NCBI GenBank assembly: GCA_035310125.1
Contig: DATGEP010000247.1
Location: forward strand, 1-30,061
Direction: 5' to 3'
DNA length: 30,061 nucleotides
DNA from: DATGEP01 sp035310125
Lineage (GTDB): Bacteria; Chloroflexota; Ktedonobacteria; Ktedonobacterales; JADMIN01
Both the position numbers and the translations under genes were made by a program. Under the pieces are notes generated by a model. That model did no database searches. It saw only the letters and a list, made by a program, of their open reading frames with translations, and was not told where the DNA came from. Shown piece by piece: positions 7,002 through 15,049 of the stretch (the first letter of the stretch is position 1; each line of letters opens with the position of its first letter).

Positions 7002-7628
7002 ATGAACACCGTCTATTTCATCCGTCATGGCGAAAATCCCGCCAACCTGACGCGCGAGTTCTCATGCCGCCTGGTTGATTACTCGCTGACAGAGAAAGGC
7101 ATCCTCCAGGCCACCGAAACCGCCCGCTTCTTCGCGGAGACCCCCGTTGATGCCATCTACAGCTCCCCACTCAAGCGGGCGGCTGAAACCGCGGCCATTA
7201 TCGCGGAGCCACACCACCTCCCCGTCTCCACCCTCGACCAGTTCCGCGAGATTGATGTTGGTGAGCTGGAAGGTCAGCCGCCTTCGGACGAGCTATGGAC
7301 CTACCACGACAGCATCCTCAAAGCCTGGCTCTCCGGCACATCAGATACCGCGTTCCCCGGCGGCGAAAGCCACCACCAGTTGATCGCCCGCATGCGCGAT
7401 GGGATGGAGCAGACCCTGCGCGGAAGAGACGAGCAGCGCGTCGTCGTCGTCGCGCATGGCGGCATCCTTCTCAGCGCCATCCAGGATCTCTGCCCCAGCG
7501 TAAGCCTGAGTGACCTGGAGACGCTGGAGATGGGCAACTGCGCCATCACCGAGGTCGCCTTCGAGCGCCACAACGGCCACCTCACCGGCATTCTACGCGG
7601 CTGGGCGCTCTGCACCCATCTCACGTAA
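7002..7628 (+). CDS. Histidine phosphatase family protein (phosphoglycerate-mutase-like)
   Basis: A 208-residue cytosolic phosphatase of the RHG superfamily. The N-terminal catalytic motif is FIRHGENPAN at 6-15, where His9 would be the phosphorylated residue. SSPLKRAAETAAII supplies the second arginine, and FREIDVGELEGQP and VVVAHGG supply the acid/base and second histidine. All core residues are present, so it should be active. The substrate (phosphoserine, cobalamin precursor, sugar phosphate or other) cannot be told from motifs. The ATG at 7002 is preceded by GGAGAAG at eight bases; an in-frame upstream ATG at 6966 has no SD. It follows the membrane-protein pair by 79 bases on the same strand and may share their transcript. 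Confidence 0.9.
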   Translation: MNTVYFIRHGENPANLTREFSCRLVDYSLTEKGILQATETARFFAETPVDAIYSSPLKRAAETAAIIAEPHHLPVSTLDQFREIDVGELEGQPPSDELWTYHDSILKAWLSGTSDTAFPGGESHHQLIARMRDGMEQTLRGRDEQRVVVVAHGGILLSAIQDLCPSVSLSDLETLEMGNCAITEVAFERHNGHLTGILRGWALCTHLT

Positions 7629-7663
7629 CGCAACCCTCTCCCTACCGCGCCAAACCCGCACCA

Positions 7664-7721
7664 CTGTAGGGGCGCCGCCTGCTGCGCCCGTCTGCTGTAG
7701 GGGCGCCGCCTGCTGCGCCCG
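7664..7721. repeat. Repeat C, two tandem copies downstream of the phosphatase
   Basis: CTGTAGGGGCGCCGCCTGCT plus GCGCCCG at 7664 and again at 7695, a 31-base period. They are followed by a GGGGCCGGGGATGAGG segment resembling the 3' half of repeat B. They sit between converging genes (phosphatase and YtxH). Confidence 0.75.
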
Positions 7722-7743
7722 GCGGCGGGGCCGGGGATGAGGT

Positions 7744-8034
7744 CTATTCGCCGCTCTTGGCTCTGTTGTATCGCGTCAGCACCTCATCCTTCGCGCGTCC
7801 GTATGCCTCGCGGCCCTGGAACATCGCGTCGCCATACCGCCCCCTGAGATCGCTCCGCAGTTGGCCGGCGCGCTCTCGCCCACGCGAGCGCAGTTGGATG
7901 CTCTGCTCCGCAAGCTGCTCGCGAGTCTCGTCGCCGGGCTGCGGCGCGAAAAGCACCGCCAGCGCCGCGCCAACCGCCAGCCCCAGCACCAGACCCCAGA
8001 AGAACCCCGACCCAGACTTCTCTTTTTTCGCCAC
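7744..8034 (-). CDS. YtxH-domain small membrane protein
   Basis: A 96-residue protein with a single N-terminal hydrophobic segment (FFWGLVLGLAVGAALAVLFA, about 11-30) followed by PQPGDETREQL and a charged, probably helical tail. This matches the YtxH family, a general-stress-associated class of membrane-anchored proteins; its molecular role is not known. The start is GTG at 8034 with a G-rich AGGGTAGG upstream. It follows the response regulator by 33 bases on the same strand and is probably cotranscribed with it. Confidence 0.78.
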   Translation of the reverse strand: MAKKEKSGSGFFWGLVLGLAVGAALAVLFAPQPGDETREQLAEQSIQLRSRGRERAGQLRSDLRGRYGDAMFQGREAYGRAKDEVLTRYNRAKSGE

Positions 8035-8067
8035 TGTCCCAGCCTACCCTTCCCAGCGCGCTGCCGT

Positions 8068-8466
8068 TCAGCGCAATCCAGTGGTCCCAAGCACCTCCTG
8101 AACACGCTCCAAGAGCGTATCCAGCTCGAAGGGCTTCTGCAACACCGATACGTTCGTATAGCGTGTGGGGTTGCCAGAGATGAGATTCGCCACGGACTCC
8201 GCTTCGATGACCGCCGCCGTATAGACGATCACCGGGATGTCCGCCGTGCTGCGCTGCGCTCGCAGGTTTTCCAGAATGTCCAGCCCTGACGCATCAGCCA
8301 GCTTGAGATCCAGAATCAGCAGATCCGGAGGGTTGTCGTGAATACACTCAACAGCGCCCCGACCCTCTTGCAGCACGGAAACCTGATAGTGCTCGTCTTC
8401 CAACAACATGCGCAGCAGAGTCAGCAAGTTTTCGCGGTCGTCAACGACAAGAATACGCTTCGACAC
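8068..8466 (-). CDS. Single-domain response regulator (receiver domain only)
   Basis: A 132-residue CheY-like receiver with no output domain. The acidic pocket is D9-D10 (ILVVDDREN), the phosphorylated aspartate is D53 (LLILDLKL), the switch threonine is T83 (VIVYTAA) and the conserved lysine is K111 (LQKPFELD). All catalytic residues are present. It should pass phosphate or bind a partner rather than DNA. No histidine kinase is in the window, so the cognate kinase is elsewhere. The start is GTG at 8466 with AAGGAAA upstream. The downstream neighbour is the YtxH gene. Confidence 0.92.
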   Translation of the reverse strand: MSKRILVVDDRENLLTLLRMLLEDEHYQVSVLQEGRGAVECIHDNPPDLLILDLKLADASGLDILENLRAQRSTADIPVIVYTAAVIEAESVANLISGNPTRYTNVSVLQKPFELDTLLERVQEVLGTTGLR

Positions 8467-8768
8467 TGCATTTCCTTTTGCCTGCGATCCCCCTCCGCCG
8501 CATTTCCTCGAACCAGCGAGTACGGATACCTCAATCCAGGTCCCGCGAATGCGCGTCGGACGACCGTAAAGGACGCCGTTTTACCCTGCCGTTGTCCGTA
8601 GCACGATACATACCAGAACTGATCTGGATGCCCGCCAGCTCATCTCCGGCATACCTCCCACACAGCTATACAACCGCATGAAGGCGCCGTTCGGTCACAC
8701 AGGCAGGACATGGGCAGGTAGTGGATAGGCAGTGAGTGCAGGAGCAAGAGCCAGCGCACGTCAGAACT
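8467..8768. other. 302-base gap without a recognised gene
   Basis: This lies between the response-regulator start and the end of the second FemAB gene. It must hold the minus-strand promoter of the regulator unit, but I see no convincing -35/-10 pair. The segment near 8700-8745 is rich in GGCAGG-like words. No hairpin, repeat family member or RNA gene was recognised. Confidence 0.5.
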
Positions 8769-9836
8769 CTAGGACCCGCCCCCGCGCTGGCGCAGCTCCT
8801 TCAGGTGCCGCCGGCGGTCGCGCTCACGCTTGAGCGCCAGCAGCCGCTCATAGGTCCAGTAGACCGCCGTGTTGTACGGCTTGTCGTGCGTCTCCAGCGC
8901 CAGCGTGGAGTAGCCCCCGAAGCCCTGCTTGTAGGTATACAGGCTGTAGAGGTCTTCCTTCTCGTCAAGTACCTCGGCGATGGCGCGGAAGTCGTAGATG
9001 GTGCAGCCGTGAGCCTTCGCCCACCGAATAGCCGTCCACTGAAGCAGGTGATTGGGCATGCGATTGCGGTGCAGGTTGGATGACGCGCCGAACATATAGG
9101 TCGTCACCTCGCCGCAGCGCACGGCGATCAGGCCGGCGATAGGTGTTCCCTCGTACTCCGCCAGCAGTAACACAGCCGCGTCGCGCTCGCCATAGAGCCG
9201 CAGGATATCGGCATAGTGCTGTTTGGGATGGATGAAGAAGCCGTCACGCGTTGCCGTTTCCTGATAGAGCGTATAGAAGGTATCTACATCCGCCGGTGCG
9301 GTGACCTCCCGAACCTGGACGCCTTTGCGCCCAGCCAGCCGGATGTTGTAGCGCCACTTTTCCTTCATGCTGGCCAGCAGATCCGCCTCCGAGGGACGGA
9401 TATCGAGCACCCACGAGCGGCGCGGGTGCGTGGCAAAGCGATTGCGGCGGAATCCCAGTCGCGCCAGCGCGGCCAGCCACGCGGGATCGCCGTCGGGCAC
9501 ATTTGGCTCGACCTTCAGCATGAACGCGCCGCGCCGCCGTGCCTCCTCGCCCGCCCGCTCCACGAGCGCGGCGAGCGCGGGCGAAGCCGGGTCGGCCACC
9601 ACGGGACCGCGTGGCACATACAGATATGGGCGGCGCAAGACGGGCGCCTGTCCCACCAGCGCGACCATCGCGCCGTGTAGCTCGCCATCCTCCGCGAGGG
9701 CGCCCAGGCGCAAAACGTCGCTTGCGAGGTGACGCCCGATCTCGCCCCATTCATACGTCTGCGAAACGTTGCCCGACGGCTGCGCCTCGACAAACCGATT
9801 CCACTGGTCGCGGTCGGCAATGATCTCTACACGCAT
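8769..9836 (-). CDS. FemAB/FemX-type aminoacyltransferase (second of a tandem pair)
   Basis: A 355-residue member of the FemAB (peptidoglycan bridge) family, which transfers amino acids from aminoacyl-tRNA to lipid-linked peptidoglycan precursor at the inner face of the membrane. Two GNAT-like halves are visible: QTYEWGEIG with PYLYVPRGPVVADP, then KEKWRYNIRLAGRKGV and LLLAEYEGTPIAGLIAV. The family-typical C-terminus follows: PNHLLQWTAIRWAKAHGCTI, YDFRAIAE and YKQGFGG. A basic helical tail ends it. The ATG at 9836 shares one base with the TGA of the upstream paralogue (TGATG), so the pair is translationally coupled; a TTG codon just upstream is the alternative start. The added amino acid is not predictable from sequence alone. 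Confidence 0.88.
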   Translation of the reverse strand: MRVEIIADRDQWNRFVEAQPSGNVSQTYEWGEIGRHLASDVLRLGALAEDGELHGAMVALVGQAPVLRRPYLYVPRGPVVADPASPALAALVERAGEEARRRGAFMLKVEPNVPDGDPAWLAALARLGFRRNRFATHPRRSWVLDIRPSEADLLASMKEKWRYNIRLAGRKGVQVREVTAPADVDTFYTLYQETATRDGFFIHPKQHYADILRLYGERDAAVLLLAEYEGTPIAGLIAVRCGEVTTYMFGASSNLHRNRMPNHLLQWTAIRWAKAHGCTIYDFRAIAEVLDEKEDLYSLYTYKQGFGGYSTLALETHDKPYNTAVYWTYERLLALKRERDRRRHLKELRQRGGGS

Positions 9837-10945
9837 CAAACGTTCCGCACTTCCCGCTGTTGTCGCCGCCGCTCAAATGCCTGCCGCTGTCGCTTCTGGC
9901 GGGAGCGCCGCACGCTCACGGCTGCCGTGTACGGCCAGTAGATGGTGGGTCGCAGCACCAGATCCTGGGTTGGCAGCACGCGCCGCTCAAAGCCGCCAAA
10001 GCCTCGCTTGAACTCATACACCCCATAGAGCTCCTCGCCGGGCTTGAGCACATCGGGAATGGTGCGCCAGTCATAGTAGTCCGCGCCATGCGCCTTTGCC
10101 CAGCGCATGCACTCCCATTGCAATAGATAGTTTGGGCGCAGCTTACGGTGCTCCTGCTGGCCGGACGACCCACTGTGCAGGTTCCACGACCACGCGCCCA
10201 GCACCGCCACGGTAGCGGCGGCGATAGGTGTTCCCTCGTGCTCCGCCAGCAGCAGCACCATCTCCGCCGTGCCATCGCGCTCGGCGGCCTCACGCGAATA
10301 GTGGGCGAGCATATCCCGAAATAGCTCTTTGGAGTAGACGTAGAACTTGTCGCGCTCGCCAGTCTCTTTCAGCAGCGCGTAGAATGCATCCACATCAGCG
10401 TCGCCGGACCCAACCCGCACGGTAACACCTTTCCGAGCGCCGGAGCGGATGTTCTGCCGCCAGGTAGCCATCATATTGGCGAGGAGAGCGTCTTCAGCGG
10501 GGCGCAGGTCCGTCACCCATGCGCCGCGCAGATAAATGGTGTGACTCGTCGGCCTGAAGCCAATACCGCGCAGCGCCCCCTGCCAGAGCTTGTCATCCTG
10601 CTCGACGTTCGGCTCCACGCGGATGAGGAACGCGCCGCGCTTGCGGGCCTGCTTGCGAGCAAAGGCGATCAGGAGATCGAGCGCGCGCGATGCGGGATCG
10701 GCGCAGACGGGGCCGCGCGGCGCGTAGTAGAACGGCAGCGGCACACCGGCGGCTTTACTGCGCACGAGCAGCATGGCGGCCATGAGCTCGCCATGATCGT
10801 CCACCACGCCGACGCGCAGCGAGTCCTGGCGTGCGGCCTCTCCTGAGTGGTCCGGCCATTCGTAGGTCTGGCACAGATGGCCTGTGGGCGTGGATGCGAT
10901 AAAGCGATTCCACCGCAGCCGATCTTCGATGAGCCTGGCTTCCAT
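9836..10945 (-). CDS. FemAB/FemX-type aminoacyltransferase (first of a tandem pair)
   Basis: A 369-residue paralogue of the next gene with the same layout: CQTYEWPDHSG near 25-35, PFYYAPRGPVCADP near 71-84, MATWRQNIRSGARKGVTVRV in the middle, LLLAEHEGTPIAAATVAV, then NYLLQWECMRWAKAHGADYY with DWRTIPD and FKRGFGGFERR. The C-terminal 30 residues are strongly basic (RRSRQKRQRQAFERRRQQRE). By analogy with FemA/FemB and MurM/MurN, tandem paralogues often add successive residues to an interpeptide bridge. The ATG is preceded by GGAGAT at five bases. A well-formed promoter lies about 100 bases upstream at 11049-11077. Confidence 0.88.
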   Translation of the reverse strand: MEARLIEDRLRWNRFIASTPTGHLCQTYEWPDHSGEAARQDSLRVGVVDDHGELMAAMLLVRSKAAGVPLPFYYAPRGPVCADPASRALDLLIAFARKQARKRGAFLIRVEPNVEQDDKLWQGALRGIGFRPTSHTIYLRGAWVTDLRPAEDALLANMMATWRQNIRSGARKGVTVRVGSGDADVDAFYALLKETGERDKFYVYSKELFRDMLAHYSREAAERDGTAEMVLLLAEHEGTPIAAATVAVLGAWSWNLHSGSSGQQEHRKLRPNYLLQWECMRWAKAHGADYYDWRTIPDVLKPGEELYGVYEFKRGFGGFERRVLPTQDLVLRPTIYWPYTAAVSVRRSRQKRQRQAFERRRQQREVRNV

Positions 10946-11048
10946 AGTATCTCCGGCGCGGCGGCGTACTCGTGGCTATGCCACCGCGCGCTCGTCCCTC
11001 ACAGTGCTTCCAGCGGGCACGGCGATGCGCATACCCGGCCAATGCCGG

Positions 11049-11077
11049 AGTATAGCAGAGCGCCGGGGCGGCGGCAA
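11049..11077 (-). promoter_or_regulatory. Predicted promoter of the FemAB pair
   Basis: On the minus strand: TTGCCG (11072-11077), a 17-base spacer and TATACT (11049-11054) preceded by TGC, giving an extended -10. The predicted transcript start is near 11042, about 97 bases before the ATG at 10945. Confidence 0.5.
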
Positions 11078-11118
11078 TCTCAGTCGGCAGAAGTCCCAGA
11101 GATCATGTGGCCCTGCCG

Positions 11119-12234
11119 CTACGCTTCGCGCACTGGTTCGATGGGTGGCGCCTCAGTCACGACGACACCTGGCCGCGTCGCATCGTCGCGCAGCGTGGCG
11201 GCGACATTCTCTTCGCGGTAGCGGCGATAGAAGCGCTGGAAAAGCTCGTTGATCTGCGCACGCGAGAAGCGCTTGCCGCCCTCGAAATACTCGATTGCTA
11301 CCTGTCCGATGGTCCATGTGCCCGCCGCCGCAATGGCCCCAGAGACCAGATCGCCACCGAACGGCACGATCTTGGCGGCCTCCTCTGCGATGTAGCGCAT
11401 GGTCAGCCCGCCGACAATCGTGGCAACCAGCTCGCGCACGTGCTTCGCGGTCATTGGCTCATTGTAGAGGGCGGCAATGCGCAGCACCAGCCGTATCTGC
11501 GTGCCAACCAGAATGGGAATGTCAATGAGCGGGATCGGCTCCAGGCCCGCTGCTAGACTTATCAGCGTCGCCGTCCGCACCAGCTTGCTCGCCGCTTGCC
11601 GCCGAAATGCCGGCAGCATCCGCCCAATGGTCAGCGCCGCTTCCGGGCTAATCTCGATCAGCAGTGGTATCAGCTCTTCGGCGACATTACTGCCGTCGCG
11701 CGCGGAGATAGGAATGACATCCGGCACATGCAGCCGCGCGGCAGCTTCAGCCGCTGCCTCATCAGCGGCGTCTTTCAGCATATCGGCCTTGTTCAGCGCC
11801 ACCACCAATGGCTTCTGGCTCTTCACCAGCTCGGTGATATTCTGGTAGTCCTTGCCTCGAATGCCTTGCGACGCATCCAGCAGGTAGATGACTGCCGCCG
11901 CCTCGTCCAGCCCCGACTGCTGCACATCCGGCAGATGTCCCGGCGTGTCAATCAGCGTGAAAGGCCCGAATTGCGTGCGCACCAGGGTCTTCGTCGTACC
12001 CTCCTCCGGCGAGACTGGAGAGAGATACTGTCCGCGCAGCGTGTTGAAGAGCGTAGACTTGCCGGAATTCGGCAGCCCTAAAATAGCCACCTTATGCCCA
12101 AGCTCGCCCTTGACCTCTTCCGCTGCCGCGGTCCAGTTCACCGCGTGCATGAACTTGCGCATCGTGCCCAGGCTCGACGGCAGCTTTGTCAGATTGGAAA
12201 ACGTCAGCAGATCGCGCGGGCGTAATCCACCCAT
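11119..12234 (-). CDS. Era-like GTPase with C-terminal DUF697-type domain
   Basis: A 371-residue P-loop GTPase. G1 is GLPNSGKST (53-61), the switch region carries EEGTTKT (78-83), G3 is DTPG (96-99), G4 is NKAD (148-151) and G5 is ISARD (176-180). After the G domain, about 200-330 is rich in small hydrophobic residues (RTATLISLAAGLEPIPLIDIPILVG and on), the pattern of the DUF697/YcjF-like domain seen in membrane-associated bacterial GTPases. A basic, possibly coiled segment and an acidic tail follow. The longest frame starts at 12369, but the ATG at 12234 has AGGAGG ten bases upstream and the extra 45 residues look non-coding. Its cellular role is unknown; association with the inner membrane is an inference. 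Confidence 0.85.
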   Translation of the reverse strand: MGGLRPRDLLTFSNLTKLPSSLGTMRKFMHAVNWTAAAEEVKGELGHKVAILGLPNSGKSTLFNTLRGQYLSPVSPEEGTTKTLVRTQFGPFTLIDTPGHLPDVQQSGLDEAAAVIYLLDASQGIRGKDYQNITELVKSQKPLVVALNKADMLKDAADEAAAEAAARLHVPDVIPISARDGSNVAEELIPLLIEISPEAALTIGRMLPAFRRQAASKLVRTATLISLAAGLEPIPLIDIPILVGTQIRLVLRIAALYNEPMTAKHVRELVATIVGGLTMRYIAEEAAKIVPFGGDLVSGAIAAAGTWTIGQVAIEYFEGGKRFSRAQINELFQRFYRRYREENVAATLRDDATRPGVVVTEAPPIEPVREA

Positions 12235-12625
12235 CCCTTTGCGGCCTCCTGCTTGTCCGTCAATATTCGCCACGAGCTGTCCTCCCGTCTCCGCCAGCGC
12301 GGCGCGTACAAAACAGCCCGCGTGGTCTCGATACGTTATAGCATGCGAATTCCTCTTCACACAATTCAATCTGTGACTCGCAGGTTATATGCCACTCATT
12401 CGTAGTGAGTGATTGAGCTACTCGCAATAGCGCGGCGAGACACCATCGTACCACGCTCTGCATGCCTGACATGCTATATTGGAAGGACATCTCAAGCTCT
12501 GGAGAGTGTTTCAAGACCAGCGTGTGCCACTCTCTCTGGGTGACCTCACACACCCGGCCGGGCGACCGCATGTTTAGAGCGCTAACACGCCGCGGTGACC
12601 AGCACATGAGTATGGATAGCGACAT
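12235..12625. other. Divergent control region between GTPase and RecD2-like gene
   Basis: An AT-richer stretch of 391 bases. It holds a minus-strand promoter candidate (12335-12364), a 6+6 bp dyad CACTCA/TGAGTG at 12393-12411, and a plus-strand extended -10 (TGC-TATATT, 12472-12480) about 145 bases before the helicase start. The helicase leader contains a 7+7 bp inverted repeat GAGAGTG (12502-12508) / CACTCTC (12528-12534). The frame that could extend the GTPase N-terminus also crosses part of this region. Confidence 0.45.
12335..12364 (-). promoter_or_regulatory. Predicted promoter of the GTPase gene
   Basis: On the minus strand: TTGTGT (12359-12364), an 18-base spacer and TATAAC (12335-12340), with TGC before the -10 giving an extended element. 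Its position 100 bases before the ATG at 12234 agrees with the shorter start chosen for the GTPase. Confidence 0.42.
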
Positions 12626-14881
12626 ATGCCGACGATTGCCGGAACTCTGGAGCGCATCGTCTTTCGCAATCAGGAGACGCACTACACCGTCGCGCGCCTG
12701 CGCCCGGACGGCACAGGCCGTCTCTTTCGCGACGATCTGCTCACCATTGTGGGCGCGCTGGCCGGCGTCAACGTGGGTGAGCTGATCGAAGTCACCGGCG
12801 AGTGGGAGCTGCACCCTCAGCATGGGCGGCACCTGCGCGTTGCCTCGTTTACCTCCCACGCCCCGGTCACTCCCGCCGGCCTCAAACGATATCTCGGCTC
12901 CGGCGTCATCAAAGGGGTCGGCCCCAAGACAGCGGAGCGCATCGTCGAGCACTTCGGCGAGGAGACGCTGTCCGTTCTCGAGCTGGAGCCGGCTCGCCTC
13001 ACCGAAGTCTCCGGCATCTCTACGTCCAAGCGCGACCGCATCGTCGCCGGCTGGGAGGAGCAGCATGAGATCCGCGACGTGATGCTCTTCCTTCAGGGCC
13101 ACGGCGTCTCCCCTTCGCTCGGCACGAAGATCTACCGTCAATACGGCAAGCAATCCATTACGGTCATTCGCGAGAACCCCTATGTCCTGGAGCGCGACAT
13201 CTCCGGCGTCGGCTTCAAGACGGCGGACGCGCTGGCCGTCAAGCTCGGCCTCCCGCGCGACGCCCAGCCGCGCTACATGACCGGCCTCAAACACGCCCTC
13301 TCCGAAGCCGCCTCCGCCGACGGCCACTGCTACCTCCCGCGGGACGACCTGTTTCTGCGCGCCGCCGCCCTGTTGGACGCGCCACCAGAGGCGCTATCTT
13401 CCGCGCTCGACCAGCTACTTGCCGATAAAGAGGCCTTCGCCGCCGAGAATAACATCTACCTCGCACCCTTTTTCTATGCCGAAAACGGCACGGCGCGGCG
13501 GCTGCGCCTCGTTCTCAGCGCGCCCAGCACCTTGCCGCCCGTCTCGCGGCGCGAGTGGCGCGAGACGTTCGCGGCGCTGGCACGTGAGCGCGGCATCACG
13601 CTGGCCGAGCGGCAGAAGGAAGCTGTCCAGCTTGCCTATACATCGAAGGTTTGCGTCCTCACCGGTGGTCCCGGCGTAGGCAAGACCACCACCATCCGTG
13701 CCCTGCTCGATGTGCTGGACGCGCATAGCGTGGAGTACGCGCTCGCCGCGCCGACAGGCCGCGCCGCCAAGCGGATGGCCGAGGCAACGGGTCGCCCCGC
13801 GAAGACACTCCACCGCCTGCTGGAGTTCCTGCCCAGCGCCAACGACTTCGCCTACAACGAGCGCCGCCCGCTGCCGGCGCGCTTCGTCGTGGTAGACGAG
13901 GTCTCCATGCTCGACATCCTGCTCGCCTACCGGCTTGTCAAAGCCCTGCCACCCGAGGCGCACCTGCTACTCGTGGGTGACGCCGATCAGCTCCCCTCCG
14001 TCGGACCAGGCAGCGTCTTCGCCGACATCATCCGCAGTGAAGCGGTGCCCGTCGTGCGCCTGACCGAGCTGTTCCGCCAGGCCAGCCAGAGCGCCATCGT
14101 CGTGACGGCGCACGGCATCAATCGCGGCGAGATGCCCGCACTCCAACCCAGTCCCCAGAGTGATTTCTACTTTCTGCGCGCCGAAAATCCCCTGGCGGCC
14201 CAGCGGCTCGTCACCGACCTCGTGGCGCGGCGGCTGCCCGCGCGCTACGGCTTCGATCCCATCGCCGACATTCAGGTGCTCTCGCCAATGTATCGCGGTC
14301 CCGCTGGAGTCATCGCGCTCAACGCCGCGCTGCAAGCCCGGCTCAACGCGAGCGCGTCCGCCTTCGTCAGTTACGGCGAGCATATCCTGCGCGCCGGTGA
14401 CAAAGTCATGCAGGTGCGCAACAACTACGACAAAGGGCCAGCCGGTGTCTTCAATGGCGATGTCGGGCGTATTGTGGATGTCGCGGTAGACACGAATCAG
14501 ATCTCTGTGCGCTACCTCGATGAGTCTGGCGCGTTTACCGTCGCCTATGAGCCGCACGAGCTGGACGAGCTTACGCTGGCCTACGCGTGCAGCATCCATC
14601 GCGCTCAGGGCAGCGAGTATCCCTGCGTCGTGTTGCCCCTGGTCACGCAGCACTACCTGCTGCTCCAGCGCAACCTGCTCTACACCGCGCTCACCCGCGC
14701 CCGCCGCCTGTGTGTGCTGGTTGGCGATGTTCGCGCCCTGCGCCGTGCCGTGGAGAACAACGCCCTGGCCGCCCGTAACACTGGCCTGGCGGAGCGGCTG
14801 CGCGGGCCGAAGCTCGGGGGCGATGGCGAACGGCACGCAGCGCTGGATTCCAGCCGCGGTTGGAACGGTGCGGAACGGTAG
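12626..14881 (+). CDS. recD2: RecD2-like ATP-dependent 5'-3' DNA helicase
   Basis: A 751-residue SF1B helicase of the RecD2/RecD-like family, acting in DNA repair outside a RecBCD complex. The N-terminal OB-like segment (about 1-75, GTLERIVFRNQETHYTVARL) and helix-hairpin-helix elements (GVIKGVGPKTAERIV, about 93-107; ISGVGFKTADALAVKLGL, about 192-209) are typical of RecD2 and absent from short RecD. Walker A is GGPGVGKTT (about 347-355), Walker B is VVDEVSML (about 422-429), then GDADQLPSVGPG and LTELFRQ. The C-terminal motifs are LAYACSIHRAQGSEYP and LYTALTRARR. Length fits the family. The ATG at 12626 has only a weak SD (GGATAG). The last 30 residues are low in complexity. Confidence 0.93.
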   Translation: MPTIAGTLERIVFRNQETHYTVARLRPDGTGRLFRDDLLTIVGALAGVNVGELIEVTGEWELHPQHGRHLRVASFTSHAPVTPAGLKRYLGSGVIKGVGPKTAERIVEHFGEETLSVLELEPARLTEVSGISTSKRDRIVAGWEEQHEIRDVMLFLQGHGVSPSLGTKIYRQYGKQSITVIRENPYVLERDISGVGFKTADALAVKLGLPRDAQPRYMTGLKHALSEAASADGHCYLPRDDLFLRAAALLDAPPEALSSALDQLLADKEAFAAENNIYLAPFFYAENGTARRLRLVLSAPSTLPPVSRREWRETFAALARERGITLAERQKEAVQLAYTSKVCVLTGGPGVGKTTTIRALLDVLDAHSVEYALAAPTGRAAKRMAEATGRPAKTLHRLLEFLPSANDFAYNERRPLPARFVVVDEVSMLDILLAYRLVKALPPEAHLLLVGDADQLPSVGPGSVFADIIRSEAVPVVRLTELFRQASQSAIVVTAHGINRGEMPALQPSPQSDFYFLRAENPLAAQRLVTDLVARRLPARYGFDPIADIQVLSPMYRGPAGVIALNAALQARLNASASAFVSYGEHILRAGDKVMQVRNNYDKGPAGVFNGDVGRIVDVAVDTNQISVRYLDESGAFTVAYEPHELDELTLAYACSIHRAQGSEYPCVVLPLVTQHYLLLQRNLLYTALTRARRLCVLVGDVRALRRAVENNALAARNTGLAERLRGPKLGGDGERHAALDSSRGWNGAER

Positions 14882-14934
14882 ACACATGGAGAGAGGCCCG
14901 TTCCAATCCGCCAGCTTCCGTAAAGTTAAGTTCG

Positions 14935-14964
14935 TTGATACAGATAGGTTACAAGTGCTACACT
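14935..14964 (+). promoter_or_regulatory. Predicted promoter of the sulfurtransferase gene
   Basis: TTGATA (14935-14940), an 18-base spacer and TACACT (14959-14964) preceded by TGC (extended -10). It lies in the 168-base gap after the helicase gene and about 85 bases before the ATG at 15050. It is one of the best promoter matches in the window. Confidence 0.55.
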
Positions 14965-15049
14965 ACCCTTTGGATAGTGTGGTACGAGCGCGCTGGCGCC
15001 TCCTGTGCGCCTCGAACGCGCTGTTGATTACAGGGAATGAGGTACACCT

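Noticed and set aside
11119..12234. The DUF697-type GTPase as the partner of the roadblock protein
   Set aside because: Its G-domain motifs are Era-like rather than MglA/Ras-like, and the genes are 11 kb apart. Nothing links them.
12260..13327. 355-residue minus-strand open frame
   Set aside because: It is the antisense of the RecD2-like helicase and covers the divergent promoter region. It has no domain and no supported start.
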